Source of the DNA: Epiperipatus broadwayi
Lineage: Eukaryota > Onychophora > Udeonychophora > Euonychophora > Peripatidae
Assembly: GCA_028023455.1 (NCBI GenBank)
Contig: JAQFVV010012496.1
Location: 3,348,001-3,412,000 of the forward strand
Direction of reading: 5' to 3'
Length of the DNA stretch: 64,000 nt
Made by a program: the position numbers and the translations under genes. Positions 1-9,920 of this stretch are shown here, piece after piece. Position 1 is the first letter of the stretch, and each line of letters begins with the position of its first letter. Under the pieces are notes generated by a model. The model did no database searches and had not been told where the DNA came from. It was given only the letters and a program-made list of their open reading frames with translations.

Positions 1-170
1 GTGATTTGATGCTAACTTTATTTATCATTCATGAAATTTCACACTGTTAAATTTGTATAACAAATTAAATTTAAAATTTTATGTCCTTTCATAAATATTA
101 AATAATGATCATCAATAAAGCAAGTCATATATAGTGTGGCATTGCTTTTATAAGCTTGTATTTACAAATA

Positions 171-527
171 TGTAATATAGAGAGCATTCCAATAGCTCAA
201 ACAAGCTCTTAATTGATAAGTGCGGTAAGAGAAAATATTTAAAATCTCTATCTGGAATATTCTTATCCCCAGACCAATTGGTTTTGAGCTTATGGCTTAC
301 CTCAGTGAAGAGTTAGAATATTCAGACGCTAGATCTAAAATATCAACTCAAAAACCAGCACTTATTTCATATGTAATATTCAAGTACTGAGGTGAGCCAT
401 AAGCTCGAAACCAATTGGTCGGGAAATAAAAGTATTTTGGATAGAGATTTTAAAATATTTTCTCTTACCATACTTATCAATTAAGAGCTTGTTTGAGCTA
501 TTGGTACGCTCTCTGTATTACATATTA
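171..527. mobile_element. RzC fold-back element (hammerhead family C), palindromic
   Basis: Two inverted arms of about 150 bp pair with each other: the left arm begins near TAATATAGAGAGCATTCC and the right arm ends with its complement near GCTCTCTGTATTACAT. Each arm carries a decayed hammerhead core. On the plus strand CUGAGGU lies at 386-392, followed by a GAGC/GCUC stem II, GAAA, the self-complementary ACCAAUUGGU and then C (a GUC triplet). The A9 position is U, so this copy is probably inactive. The left arm (minus strand, 272-307) has lost the first G of GAAA. Related copies lie at 31020-31190 and 60967-61245. Confidence 0.65.
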
Positions 528-689
528 AATAATGAAATTTTTAAAACTAAGTATAAAAGAAAGTCATTTATTTGCAAGCCTACAACAATTAAAAATACTG
601 CACAGCCCCACCCCTCTCATCTAACTATAAAGTAAAATATGATTATCAGTCATAATAAGAAAACTCTCTTATTGCCATCATTTACCACT
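528..689. other. Short spacer, no feature seen
   Basis: AT-rich DNA between the RzC palindrome and the RTE remnant. I see no coding or repeat signal in it. Confidence 0.5.
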
Positions 690-871
690 GCAGGCTGACG
701 GTCTCTTCAAATTTAATCCATTTTCTCCAATCACCAACCTTTTCGCCATAACACATCGACAGACTTTATTTCATCCATCCAACTCATAGCATTTCTATTT
801 CATTCATCCAACTCATGGCATCTCTTTCTAGATCTTTTACAATCTCTTGGGATACAGTTTAAAAATTCAAC
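690..871 (-). pseudogene. RTE-type LINE 3' end, C-terminal debris (part 1)
   Basis: On the minus strand this matches the 3' coding end that recurs at 6000-6430, 9390-9920, 41925-42125 and 59575-59995. The shared words on the plus strand are GGTCTCTTCAA, CATCTC and TTTTACAATCTCTTGG. The frame corresponds to the end of RTE ORF2, where family members read K-W-x-W-x-G-H followed by a basic R-P-x-R-x-R-P stretch. It is broken by stops and frameshifts. It continues at 1526 after an RzB insertion. Confidence 0.6.
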
Positions 872-884
872 TATATATTTATTA

Positions 885-1512
885 AATCACTAAACATCAC
901 ATGATCACCATTTCTTATGCTCATTTGTAACTGTTAGTCTGGGGATATTGGATGAGTAGGCACTAGATAGGAATTTTATGCCCAAGCCTTCTGGAATCCA
1001 TTGATAACTCTGGTTTGCACTGAATGGCACTACTATATGGAGAGTTTTGCCTGTTTTAATAACAGTTATGAGCAAGCATAAGAAGTGCTGATCGTGTGAT
1101 GTTTAGTGGATTAATACCAATCCTGCCTAATAGGATAGTGGTGTCTATAGTTATTAAAGAACCAAAGATACCAAAATGTATGGGTACTGAACTGAGTTCA
1201 GACCTATATGACTATATAAGCTAATGAGCTTGGACTGAAAATATTATTGTGTTTTAAATTTTATTCTCATAAATTTTATAGTTAAATAGAGATAAAAGAT
1301 GGCTGCTGGAGGGTTGCATTAGATCCTAAGATCTAGGTGCAATGCTCTCAGATCCAAGGCTCCTCACTGATGAAAGCCACAAGCTAGAAACTAGTCTGGG
1401 AATATTGGATGAGTAGGCACTAGGTAGGGATTTTATGCACAAGCCTTCTGGCATCCATTGATTACTCTGGCTTGTACTGAGTGGCACTACTGTATGGAGA
1501 GTTTTGCCTGTT
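885..1512. mobile_element. RzB element(s) inserted in an RTE remnant, 13-bp target duplication
   Basis: The insertion splits an RTE 3' end and is flanked by TATATATTTATTA (872-884) and TATACATTTATTA (1513-1525), a 13-bp duplication with one mismatch. It holds two RzB units. The first (885-1125) is a short fold-back whose ends CACTAAACATCACATGATCACC and GTGATGTTTAGTGG are inverted copies. The second (about 1126-1512) contains a full hammerhead at 1352-1410. The presence of both inside one duplication suggests a composite or a later nested insertion. Confidence 0.75.
1352..1410 (+). ncRNA. Type I hammerhead ribozyme, family RzB
   Basis: Core CUGAUGA is at 1367-1373, stem II AGC/GCU at 1375-1385 with an A.A mismatch at its base, and GAAA at 1387-1390. 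Helix III is the palindrome ACUAGU (1390-1395) and the cleavage triplet is GUC (1394-1396). Stem I has a proximal part UCCUCA (1361-1366) facing UGGGAA (1397-1402) with one mismatch. Its distal part AUCCAA (1352-1357) pairs perfectly with UUGGAU (1405-1410) across a small internal loop. This is the full type I layout. Activity is inferred only; the A.A pair at 10.1/11.1 may weaken it. Confidence 0.8.
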
Positions 1513-1525
1513 TATACATTTATTA

Positions 1526-1745
1526 TTGTCTCCTCTAGTATATTTTGGCCAAGTCCTTTTCATTTTCTTCTTTCAGTGAGGTCAGTAATATCTGTTTGTT
1601 CTCTCATCCACGAATTTCATTTCTGATCTTTTCTTCTTACTCCTCCCTCTAGCTTCATGGATAGATCTGAAGTCTGTGAATTGCTCTTCTGTGAAGCCTT
1701 CATCCAAGTCTCAGAATCATAAGTAAAAACTCATAAAATACATCT
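1526..1745 (-). pseudogene. RTE-type LINE 3' end (part 2)
   Basis: This continues the RTE remnant on the far side of the RzB insertion. Minus-strand frames give fragments resembling the RTE C-terminal region, with E-T-W, then an E-Q-T-D-I-T-D-L stretch, comparable to the clearer copy at 6242-6427. Frameshifts are present. It is not expressed as a protein in this state. Confidence 0.6.
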
Positions 1746-1984
1746 GTTAAAATCTTTTCAAACATACAGGCATATTTCCTTTTAATATTATTATTTCTAT
1801 CACAAACACACTATCTAAGTTTAATTCTATGATTAATTTCATCCATTATGTTTTCATTTGTATGAATAATCTGACATTTGTATTTGTTACCATCTAATTC
1901 GTGTTTATCAATCCTTATTTTTTTCTGGAAAAAATCCATGGAAGATTAGTATTTTTAGTATTTATTATTAATCCTACTTTCTTA
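1746..1984. other. Unassigned AT-rich stretch
   Basis: No clear homology. It may be further decayed RTE sequence on the minus strand, continuing the frame of 1526-1745, but I cannot support this. Confidence 0.3.
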
Positions 1985-2640
1985 CTTTCATTTGTAATTA
2001 ATGAGGATTTGAACCCAGACTTTCAAGGTCCCTATAGTCATCCACTCTATCCAATATAATTGATACACATGACCACATACATGTGAAAAATATAAATGAA
2101 CTCTAATATACATATTTCATGCTGAATCAGCATTCATCAGTTGGTCCAGATCATCATCTCCCCCCCCCACATATATATATATAATCAGAGCTCGGTTTAT
2201 ATTAAGATAGCAAATCTACATATTTTAATGGACAGGCTTCAATCCTTTCCTTTCTCCAACTCTTCAGCCATCCATATCATTGAAAATCTGATGATGGAAT
2301 GTTCAAAGTACTTGCTGATGCCAATATTAGTCATATCCATGATGACCTTAAGTCAATCTGAATCAGCATTCATCAGTTGGTCCAGATCATCATCTCCCTC
2401 CCCCCAACACACATATATATATAACCAGAGCTCGGTTTATATTAGGATAGCAAATCTACACATTTTAATGGACAGCCTTCAATCCTTTCCATTCTCCAAC
2501 TCTTCAGCCATCCATATCATTGAAAATCTGATGATGGAATGTTCAAAGTCCTTGCTGATGCCAATATTAGTCATATCCATGATGACCTTAAGTCAATCTG
2601 ACCCCTCATATGTAGGACCTTAATATGTCCATTTAAATAC
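1985..2640 (-). mobile_element. RzA element with head-to-tail tandem duplication
   Basis: RzA copy on the minus strand. A unit of 236 bp is repeated: CATTCATCAG occurs at 2131 and again at 2367, and the sequence from each is nearly identical through TGATGATGGAATGTTCAAAG and on to AAGTCAATCTGA. The junction lies inside the ribozyme (stem II), so the second unit has only a partial hammerhead. The 160-codon plus-strand ORF over 2141-2623 is a by-product of the duplication and does not look like a gene. Head-to-tail multimers are what rolling-circle or circular RNA intermediates of retrozymes would give. Confidence 0.7.
2103..2160 (-). ncRNA. Hammerhead ribozyme, family RzA
   Basis: Read on the minus strand: stem I 5' arm ACCAA, CUGAUGA (2134-2140), stem II AUGCU/AGCAU, GAAA (2115-2118), short helix III within AUAUGUAU, triplet AUA, then UUAGA. 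One base of the 3' stem I arm differs from the family consensus UUGGU. The core is complete. Confidence 0.7.
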
Positions 2641-2716
2641 ACCGAAGAGGCATGGATACAGGCTGAATATATAATATTACAATTATAATGTATATATTAA
2701 CCTAGATGTAATAATT

Positions 2717-2775
2717 AAAGGGGGTTTGAAACCCAGATTTTCAAGCTCCCTACAGTCATACACTCTTGCAACATT
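2717..2775 (-). mobile_element. RzA end fragment
   Basis: A short piece matching the terminal part of RzA on the minus strand, with GGTTTGAAACCC then TTTTCAAGCTCCCTA. It holds the tRNA-like B-box region of the family but no ribozyme. Confidence 0.5.
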
Positions 2776-3280
2776 TCCTATAGCATGGAAACATTTGTAA
2801 AAAAACAACAACAACCACTAACATCTGCAAAATCTAGATGATTTTAATAATCTCCATTTACTTTCCATTCCTTGGCTTGCAATTTTAATCCACAAACTTC
2901 TTGTAAAATTTGTACATAAAAATTTTGGGGATATTCAATCAAGGGAACTTTCCGTTTAGTAAGAAATCTTACATTTAAGTATTTAGGCATCCCATAATAT
3001 CGGGATGGTGGATGAAATGGTCTAAGTTCACCAGATTGAGTCATTAGCATATTAAAATTAACTCGAATAGAAAAAACAGTTTAAAATAAGTTTTGCTGCA
3101 CGAAAATAAAAAATAATTAGGGGATGAAATTTACAAGGTAAATTTATAATTCTGTGCTAATATTTTACACAAAGAGATTTATAGATTTTAGAGAGAGAGA
3201 ATCATTCAAAATTGATACAATTATGATAACTGGGTTTATAGTCAGTTATCAGATAGATAGAAAGTTACATTATGATTATA
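2776..3280. other. No recognised feature
   Basis: AT-rich sequence with an unremarkable 68-codon minus-strand ORF (2844-3050) that I do not recognise. No splice, promoter or repeat structure stands out. Confidence 0.4.
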
Positions 3281-3478
3281 AGGATTCGAACTCATGACTT
3301 TCACACGACCCACCACTCTCAGTGCCATCTCATATTGCTGACCCAGCTGGTTTAGCATGAAATACGTATATTGGTGATTATTTGTCTTTTCAACATGTGT
3401 GTGATCAGGTGGGTCAGCAATATGAGATGGCACTGAAAGTGGTGGGTCATGTGAAAGTCTGAGTTCGAACCCTGCACA
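3281..3478. mobile_element. RzA fold-back element with half a hammerhead
   Basis: Inverted arms 3281-3345 and 3411-3478 pair almost perfectly around GGATTCGAACTC / GAGTTCGAACCC. The centre keeps only the 3' half of the ribozyme on the plus strand: the stem II end, GAAA at 3359-3362, ACGUAU, AUA and the UUGGUGAUU arm. The break point of the inversion therefore lies in stem II. Confidence 0.65.
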
Positions 3479-5037
3479 TATTTCATAATAAATGCAGGTT
3501 TAAGCCTGTACAATGTATTATGATTATAAATAAAATTTACAGTAAGATGAGAAATATGAAGAATCCATTTTGTGGCAAAATGGATTATTTTCTAGACGAC
3601 ATGGAGGCTATTTGGATTAACATATAGGAAATTTAGACATGGAAAGCAAGGTCAGCAATGCAAAATATGATTAAAATAATGGTAAGCTTCTTTCAAATGT
3701 TCTTTCACAGTTTAGATAAAGCAGTTTTCAAATGGCGATGGCATGGCAAAAAGGCAGCACGAGGACGATCTAAAGATCGGGAGAGGCGAACTTCTTCCCT
3801 CTACTCAGTGGTCATTTTGGTACCACTCCAGTCAAAAAACAAGCAAAGAGTGTCCTGGGCTCATTTAGCACATGACTAGAACCCTTTCTCCCCCTATTCT
3901 TGAAATTTGGCAATATTTAGAAGACAACAAACCTTCCAGAAAGTTCTTTACTTGTGGGAACCGGATATGCTTTAATTCCTAGCTCAATTTTAGCTGTTAT
4001 GGTTCAATTTTCTTACTGTTGAAAGACATAAACAGATAAGTTCCAGAAAGTATTATTTAAATCTATTTTTGAGTTGGAAATAGATTTAAAGATATGATTT
4101 CATTAATTTGAAAATTGTTGAAATAGTTAAATGAGAACGACATTTTAACATTAATTAATGTACGTTCTTTTGTCTTGTAACATTTTAAATTGAAATAATT
4201 ACTTTCCAGAACTTTCTCTGGTATTTCTTTAGCATTATATTAATTATAAATGAATAAATGAAGAGAATTTAGGATTTCAGAAGTAAAATGTAATTACAAT
4301 TAATAATAATGAAATTGGTTAAACGTAATCGTTTTAATAAAACAGGGTGGAAGTCATGCGTGTATATATGTGTGTCTAACATTCCTGGATGACCAAATAA
4401 ATATATATAATGGGTTCAAACCCTACTTTTAAGGTTTCTAATGTCACTACATAACAAAGCAAGATATGTACCACAGATTTTACCGCTTCAGTATATAATT
4501 GAAGTTCATGCAGTTTGTTATTGCATAGTTTGTGGCTCCACAATAATACTGCACATGACTGAAATTTGTTAAAGCAACCAAAAAACTAGTACAAAAATGA
4601 TAGCCTTAATATAGGGCTACGTACAGACATTGGTTATCATATAATATTAATTAAAAGGTAGTCTTATAATTGTCATCAATAATACTAATATATGCTGTGC
4701 CATCTGCAAGGGCCTTTGAAACGGTAAGTTAAATGATTATAGCTGCAATATTTTCTATTACATTATTTAAATGTATTTAGAGCTGTAGATTTTTAAACAT
4801 AAAATAAAACATGAATATATAGGAACAACTTAATTTTCTGATTATACATATATATTGTACAACCTATTTTAGGAAAATTACGAGTTCCAAATATGCTAGT
4901 TCTTAAATTATTTACAAAGCTACCTATCAATGACTCACAAACACTTTAGATCAGTGATAACATGATATCCTTTATAATTTTATGTAATTATTTTTGAATT
5001 CGGCTTTAAAATATATATAAAAAATCATGAATTATTA
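3479..5037. other. No recognised feature
   Basis: About 1.5 kb of AT-rich DNA. Around 3700-3900 it is less AT-rich and contains a 73-codon ORF (3658-3879) with no recognisable domain. A possible RzA-like word GGGTTCAAACCCT occurs near 4411. Nothing else can be supported. Confidence 0.4.
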
Positions 5038-5049
5038 ATTCTATAAATT

Positions 5050-5255
5050 TCATAGAGGCAAAACTCTACATACAGTAGCGCCACCCAGTGCAAGCCAGAG
5101 TAATCAGTGAGTGCAGGAAAGTTTGTGCATAGAATCCCTATCTAGTGCCTACTCATCCAATATCCCATAGATTAGTTTCCTGCATCCATTGATTACTCTG
5201 GCTTGCAGTTTTGCCTTGTGTAAGCATAAAGAATGGTGATCGTGTGATGTTTAAG
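5050..5255. mobile_element. RzB short fold-back copy with 12-bp target duplication
   Basis: Flanked by ATTCTATAAATT at 5038-5049 and 5256-5267. It starts with the family arm GGCAAAACTCTA and ends with GTGATCGTGTGATGTTTA. The ribozyme region is reduced to a fragment near 5150-5175, so it is probably an internally deleted derivative. Confidence 0.7.
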
Positions 5256-5689
5256 ATTCTATAAATTATCAGACAATACTTTACAAACATCATTTAAATT
5301 TTTTATGTTCATATTTGAATTCCCGAGAAGATTTCTATGTCCGAGCATTCGGAATAAGCACATATTACTACTACAGATTATGGTAAGTCTATTAAAACCC
5401 ATTCAAATAATTTTCAAAAGAATATCAACCTATTTGTTTATTGTATCTGTCTGCTTTTATTTACACTATCAATATCCATCCATTTATCTATATAGCTATT
5501 TTATATATCAACTTCATATATTTATTTATTCTTTAGCTCCCTCATTATATTTACTCGTAAAATACTTTCTTAATAACCTGAGGTTTGAACACTTCATAAA
5601 TGTGCAAAAATAGAGACTAGACCAAACTGCAAAATATGAAAAGACACATTCTGAGAAAAACAAAGAAGGATTGAAAATAAATAAATAGG

Positions 5690-5845
5690 TGTTAAACATA
5701 AATATCATTAACTTCAATGAAAGAATTAAAGGACTAAAATAGAGTTGGACTGGACACATCACTAGGAGGCATGGCAATAGAGGGACAACTGAAATCATAA
5801 ATCAGGGCCCAAGAAATCGTATAATATTTAGAAAAAGACTATGTG
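5690..5845 (+). pseudogene. RTE-type LINE C-terminal fragment
   Basis: Plus-strand frames give pieces like I-N-E-R-I-K-G-L-K and W-T-G-H-I-T-R-R followed by P-R-N-R, matching the RTE ORF2 end (compare 59700-59850). It is interrupted by stops. The adjacent RTE remnant at 6000-6430 lies in the opposite orientation. Confidence 0.45.
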
Positions 5846-5864
5846 TATTCTTTCTTATTGCATT

Positions 5865-6600
5865 GCTAAATCCATATAATGTTAAAATCATCTATATTCT
5901 TTATTTCTTTTTGCAATGTTTTTTTTACAACTCACTATTGACAGTTTTGATTGCCTCAGCAATCTTCTTCAGAACTATAACAAACACAATACAAATACAT
6001 GACTCATCATCAACCATTATTAATCCATTGCAGGATGAAGGTCTCTCAAAGTTCAATCCATCTTCTCCGATCTTTAGCTTCTCCACATCACCCCTGCACA
6101 CTTTCTCATCTCATCCATCCATTTCACATGTGGTCTCTTTCTGGGACTTTTACAATCTCTTGGAATCCAGTTTAGGACTTCAATTGTCCATCTATTATCA
6201 TCTCTTCTAGCAATATATCAGCCCAACTCCACTTCAATATTTTATTTTTTTTCAATGAGGTCAGTAACACCTGTTTGTTCTCTTACCCATACATTGCGTT
6301 TTCGATCTCTTCTTGTTACTCCCAGCATGCATCTCTCCATACTTTTTTGAGTGATCTGAAGACTCTGTATTGCTCTTCTATTAAGTGTCCAAGTCTCAAA
6401 TCCATAAGTCAGACTGGCAAAACACATTTAAATACAAGTATATATATAAAATGTAAAATATGTTCATGTATATTTGTATTCATGTATTTATAGTTCTGAA
6501 GAAGATTGCTGGCGCAATTGAAACTGTCAATAGTGAGTTGTAAAAAAGGCATTGTAAAAAATAATAAAGAATATAGATGATTTTAATATTATGTGTAAGG
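5865..6600. mobile_element. RzD fold-back arms enclosing an RTE fragment
   Basis: Left arm (about 5868-5985, minus) and right arm (about 6490-6598, plus) are inverted copies containing ATCATCTATATTCTTTAT, a T-run, ACTCACTATTGACAGTTT and GCAATCTTCTTCAGAACT. Each arm holds the RzD motif CTGAAGAAG, a short hairpin and GAAA (CAAAA on the left). Between the arms lies an RTE 3' end on the minus strand. The structure looks like a fold-back element that captured, or was split by, the RTE piece. Confidence 0.55.
6000..6430 (-). pseudogene. RTE-type LINE, 3' end of ORF2
   Basis: The minus-strand frame 6242-6427 reads L-T-Y-G-F-E-T-W-T-L-N-R-R followed by S-M-E-R-C-M-L-G-V-T-R-R-D-R and V-T-D-L-I-E-K. 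This is the highly typical C-terminal signature of RTE-clade non-LTR retrotransposons, just after the reverse transcriptase. Downstream (6000-6240) the frame decays but keeps the K-W...G-H and R-P-R region. The 3' end abuts CATCATCAA, matching the (GAT)n tails of RTE elements. It is a 5'-truncated dead copy. Confidence 0.8.
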
Positions 6601-6904
6601 TAGATTGAAAAAATAAAATATTTCGCTAGAATGATGTGGAAAAGTTTTGGATTAGAAAACTGGATTAAACCTGAATAAACTATTCTGCACTGAACCACAA
6701 ATGATGTTATCAAAATTTAACTATATATGTAACATTCATACATATGCTTATTCATATTTAAAACACAATTAAAAGTATATCTAAACAATTGTAAATTACA
6801 TGATCATTAAATGATTGAATAAAAAAAGTTAATAAATGGGAAAAAAATTATTGGTCAAAAACTAATATGTCTTATGTATACTTTAAATTCAATTAAGAAA
6901 ATTT

Positions 6905-7176
6905 ATAAACCACTAAACATCACGACGACCATCCTTTATGCTTACACCAGCTGTTTACAGAGACAAAACTCTCCACACAGTAGCGCCACTCATCTTAGGG
7001 TGCAATAATCTCAATCCAAGGCTCCTCACTGATGAAAGCCATAGTTAGAAACTAGTCTGGGAATATTGGATGAGCAGGCACTAGATAGGAATTTTATGCA
7101 CAAACCTTCCCGCCTCCATTGATTACTCTAGTTTGCATAGAGTGGCACTGCTGTATGGAGAGTTTTGCCTCTGTGT
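6905..7176 (+). mobile_element. RzB element with hammerhead, about 9-bp target duplication
   Basis: Starts at CACTAAACATCACGACG and ends at GAGAGTTTTGCCTCTGTG. AAGAAAATT occurs on both sides (6895-6903 and 7177-7185). The left arm 6920-6998 is a partial inverted copy of the right arm. The ribozyme at 7014-7070 lies between them. Confidence 0.65.
7014..7070 (+). ncRNA. Hammerhead ribozyme, family RzB
   Basis: AUCCAA (7014-7019) and UCCUCA (7023-7028) form stem I with UUGGA and UGGGAA downstream. CUGAUGA is at 7029-7035, stem II is weakened to AGC/GUU, GAAA is at 7048-7051, helix III is ACUAGU and the triplet is GUC (7055-7057). Confidence 0.7.
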
Positions 7177-7475
7177 AAGAAAATTACAAGCGATTAAATA
7201 CAGTCTGGAGACTTTAAAATTCTCTACAATTGTTCTTAGTGAGAATGTGATTTGTTTATACTTTAAAGAACTGGATGGACTAATGGACAGATCATAATGT
7301 AAAACCTTTAATTCACATATCCCTCCAAAACTCTTATGTCACGTGATCACCTGTTCATACGCTTATACAAGCTGCTAATAATAATAAACTCTCCATATTG
7401 TAGTGCCACTAAGTAAAGCCCCAGTAGTCAATGAATGGCAAGATTTGTGCATAAAATACCTATCTATTGCCTACT

Positions 7476-7535
7476 CATACAATGTCTCCAGACTAGTTTC
7501 TAGCTAGTGGCTTTCAACAGTGATGAACCTTAGAT
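7476..7535 (-). ncRNA. Hammerhead ribozyme, RzB, mutated core
   Basis: Minus-strand core reads CUGUUGA in place of CUGAUGA (A6 is U), then AAGCC...AGCUA, GAAA, ACUAGU and GUC. The A6 change should abolish cleavage. Confidence 0.6.
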
Positions 7536-7779
7536 TGAGAGCACTGCATCTAGATCTTGGGAACTAATGGAATCCTCCAGTAGCCATCTCTTACCTATTT
7601 AGTTAACCATAAATCTAGAAACCCAAGATGTAACCACAATAATCCAAGCCAATGAGCTTGGATTGTAACATTATTGTGTTTTCATCTCGGAAATATTAGC
7701 TTTATAGTTAACTAAATAGATAAAAGGTGGCTGCTGGAATGTTGGATTAGTTCCTTAAGATCTAGGTGTCGAGCTCTTG

Positions 7780-7840
7780 GATTAAAGGTTCCTCACTGAA
7801 GAAATCCATAAGCTAGAAATTAGTCCAGGGATATTAGATG
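7780..7840 (+). ncRNA. Hammerhead ribozyme, RzB right arm
   Basis: CUGAAGA is at 7796-7802 (N7 = A is allowed), stem II is damaged, GAAA is at 7816-7819 and GUC at 7823-7825. Stem I arms retain partial pairing, but the base pair next to the cleavage site is mismatched. Confidence 0.55.
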
Positions 7841-7918
7841 AGTAGGCACTTCATGCACAAGACTTCTTGCATTCATGATTACTGTGTCTTGCACTTGGTG
7901 GCACTACTGTATGGAGAG

Positions 7919-8815
7919 GTCGGTAGATTGCAGTTTATGTATAATAAGAGAGTAGCCAAAGTAGTATTTAATTGGGTTATGAGTAAAAAGGCAGATAAGA
8001 AAGATAGGTGAAAAAGATGGCATTTGATAAAGAATTTATGTCAGTATACTTATACAAAAGGTGGGATGATTGTGTTCGGAGAATTATTGAGTGTGATAGT
8101 TGAAAGGAATGGGATAGAAAAATAGATGCATTAATAAAGAATAGGGAATTGGAGAGATGGAGAACTAGTATGGAGAATAAAAAGAGTTTAAATATATACA
8201 GAAGTAAACAGAATATTGGGTGTGAGTTAATTTATGATAATAGCATGGAAAATAGTTTACTGTTTAAGGCTTGAACAGGATCTTTAGCAACAAGAGAATA
8301 AACATATAAATGGAAAAATGTGGGTGATTTAGTCTGCAAGTTATGTAAGAAAGGCATATAAAATATTGGGCATCTGGTCAAGCGTTGGTGGCCTAGCGGT
8401 TAGCATAGCCGCCTTCAAAGCTGCTGGCCCGGTTTCGCTTCCCGGTCAATGCATTTGACATATGAAGAAAAAAAATATTGGGCCATCTGTTAATTGAATG
8501 TAAATGCCTGCAAGCAAAAAGGGTACAAATAATGAAGTTGTGGAAGAATAGATATAAGCAAATTCATTCAGAAAATGGGTTCTTGGTTTTTATGCTGGGC
8601 TTTGGAAAAGATAAGGGGGATTTAGATATAAAGGCCGTGGAGTTGACAAGGATTATGTTGTGGAAATGGGGTGGAGCCAGAGAGAAAATAATATGGGAAA
8701 AACTTAGGGTGGAGAATGGAAAGGAAAGGGAAGCTGACTAACAGATTTCTCTAGGCATAGTGGCTGTGAGATTGCTGACTCCGAAAAAGGAGTAGTCGCA
8801 GTGCATCGCATCGCA
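7919..8815 (+). pseudogene. LINE (GCATC-tail type) 3' part, interrupted by a SINE
   Basis: Matches the antisense LINE at 16337-18560 and the 3' end at 49300-49567. The frame contains a C-terminal zinc-knuckle-like C-x2-C...H-x4-C: the first cysteines precede the SINE insertion (V-C-K-L-C-K-K near 8332-8352), and I-G-H-L-L-I-E-C follows it from about 8478. The tail 8478-8741 is an 87-codon open frame ending K-E-R-E-A-D. The 3' UTR ends in GCATCGCATCGCAT (8802-8815), a pentamer tail typical of some LINEs. Stops and frameshifts occur upstream. The SINE at 8377-8472 with its duplication fixes the insertion order. Confidence 0.75.
8377..8472 (+). mobile_element. tRNA-Gly-derived mini-SINE with 16-bp target duplication
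   Basis: The 71-nt body 8382-8452 matches a tRNA-Gly(TCC)-type sequence: acceptor GCGTTGG, A box TGGCCTAGCGG and B box GGTTTCGCTTCC. GTCAA precedes it, and TTTGACATATGAAG plus an A-run follows. AAATATTGGGCATCTG (8361-8376) is repeated at 8473-8489 with one extra C, which proves retrotransposition into the LINE. Confidence 0.9.
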
Positions 8816-9389
8816 TACAGAACTCTTACGACAAACGCTTTATATTATAATGGAATAAAACGAAAATAATTTAATAAATTAAAATAATTCATTTCATAAT
8901 ATTACTTTAATATGATTGTTAACTGCAAGTCATTGGGAATCATTTTTAAATATACAGTTCATATGATTAATGCTGTTTTTAATGCAAATATTTACATTAT
9001 ACATGGAATAGGTTTTTTTTTTTTAATTCGTAAAATATGGGAGCTGATAATTTTTATAGTAATTTGATCTCCTACTGTTCCATTACATTTCCTCCTAAAT
9101 AATAAAGAAGTTGATCCTTTTTTTTAAAATAAAAAAAACATAATAAATAGAAAAACTATTCATAAATAATCTTAATGGTAAACAGCTTTTTATAAAACCC
9201 ATTTCAAGGGTAAAGGTTATCATTTTCTCACACTGATTAAGAATGATTTGAAAAATAGTTTTGCCAATAGACGCAACTCTATATTAATTCACTTAAATTT
9301 TAAGAAAAAATGAAATTGTGCCAGTTACTAAACATATAAATATAACAATTATGTAAAAAATGCAAAGTAAATCTGTCTATATTCATATC
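8816..9389. other. No recognised feature
   Basis: AT-rich with short A and T runs. The 61-codon minus-strand ORF at 9300-9485 is chance, partly overlapping RTE debris. Confidence 0.4.
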
Positions 9390-9920
9390 CTCATCTACCC
9401 TTATCAATTTACTCCAAGCTGTAGGTCTCTCCAAGTTCAAACCATCTTCTCCAATTTCTAGCCTTTCTTTCCACATCACCAGCATTCTTCCTTATTTCAT
9501 TCATCCATCTCACATGTGGTCTTTTTTTGGGTCTTTAACAATCTCTTGGAAACCAGTTTAATATTCCAACTGTCGCCTTTCTTCTCAAAATATCAGCATG
9601 CTTCCTTATTTCATTCATCCATCTCACATGTGGTCTCTTTCTGGGTCTTTAACAATCTCTTGGAAACCAGTTTAATATTCCAACTGTCCATTTATTACTG
9701 GCTCTTCTAGAAATATGTTCAGCTCAATTCCATTTCATTCTCTTAATTCTTTTAATGATGTCAATAACCCTGTTTCTTCTCTTAACCATATATTGCGTTC
9801 TTGATCTTTTCTTGTTACTCCTAACATGCATCTCTCCATACTTCTTTGAGTGGTCTAGAGTCTCTGCATTGCTCTTCTGTTAAGTGTCCGAGTCTCAGGT
9901 CCATAAGTAAGAACAAGTAG
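9390..9920 (-). pseudogene. RTE-type LINE 3' end with internal duplication
   Basis: Minus-strand RTE C-terminus as at 6000-6430. The 9855-10121 frame includes L-T-Y-G-P-E-T-R-T-L-N-R-R-A-M. A segment of about 103 bp is duplicated in tandem: CTTCCTTATTTCATTCATCC starts near 9488 and again near 9600, each copy running through TCTTGGAAACCAG. The duplication is private to this copy. Confidence 0.7.

Larger units (their letters stand above)
7335..7918. mobile_element. RzB palindrome with two opposed hammerheads
   Basis: A near 590-bp inverted repeat centred near 7640. The left arm has a minus-strand ribozyme and the right arm a plus-strand one. The central region holds the family words CCAAGCCAATGAGCTTGGA (itself a hairpin) and TTAACTAAATAGATAAAAGGTGG. 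The right end joins directly to LINE sequence at 7919. Confidence 0.7.

Noticed and set aside
2141-2623. 160-codon plus-strand ORF
   Set aside because: It covers a tandem duplication of the antisense of RzA; its internal protein repeat simply mirrors the DNA repeat.
3658-3879. Small basic protein gene
   Set aside because: No conserved domain, no promoter or splice evidence; a short ORF is expected by chance here.
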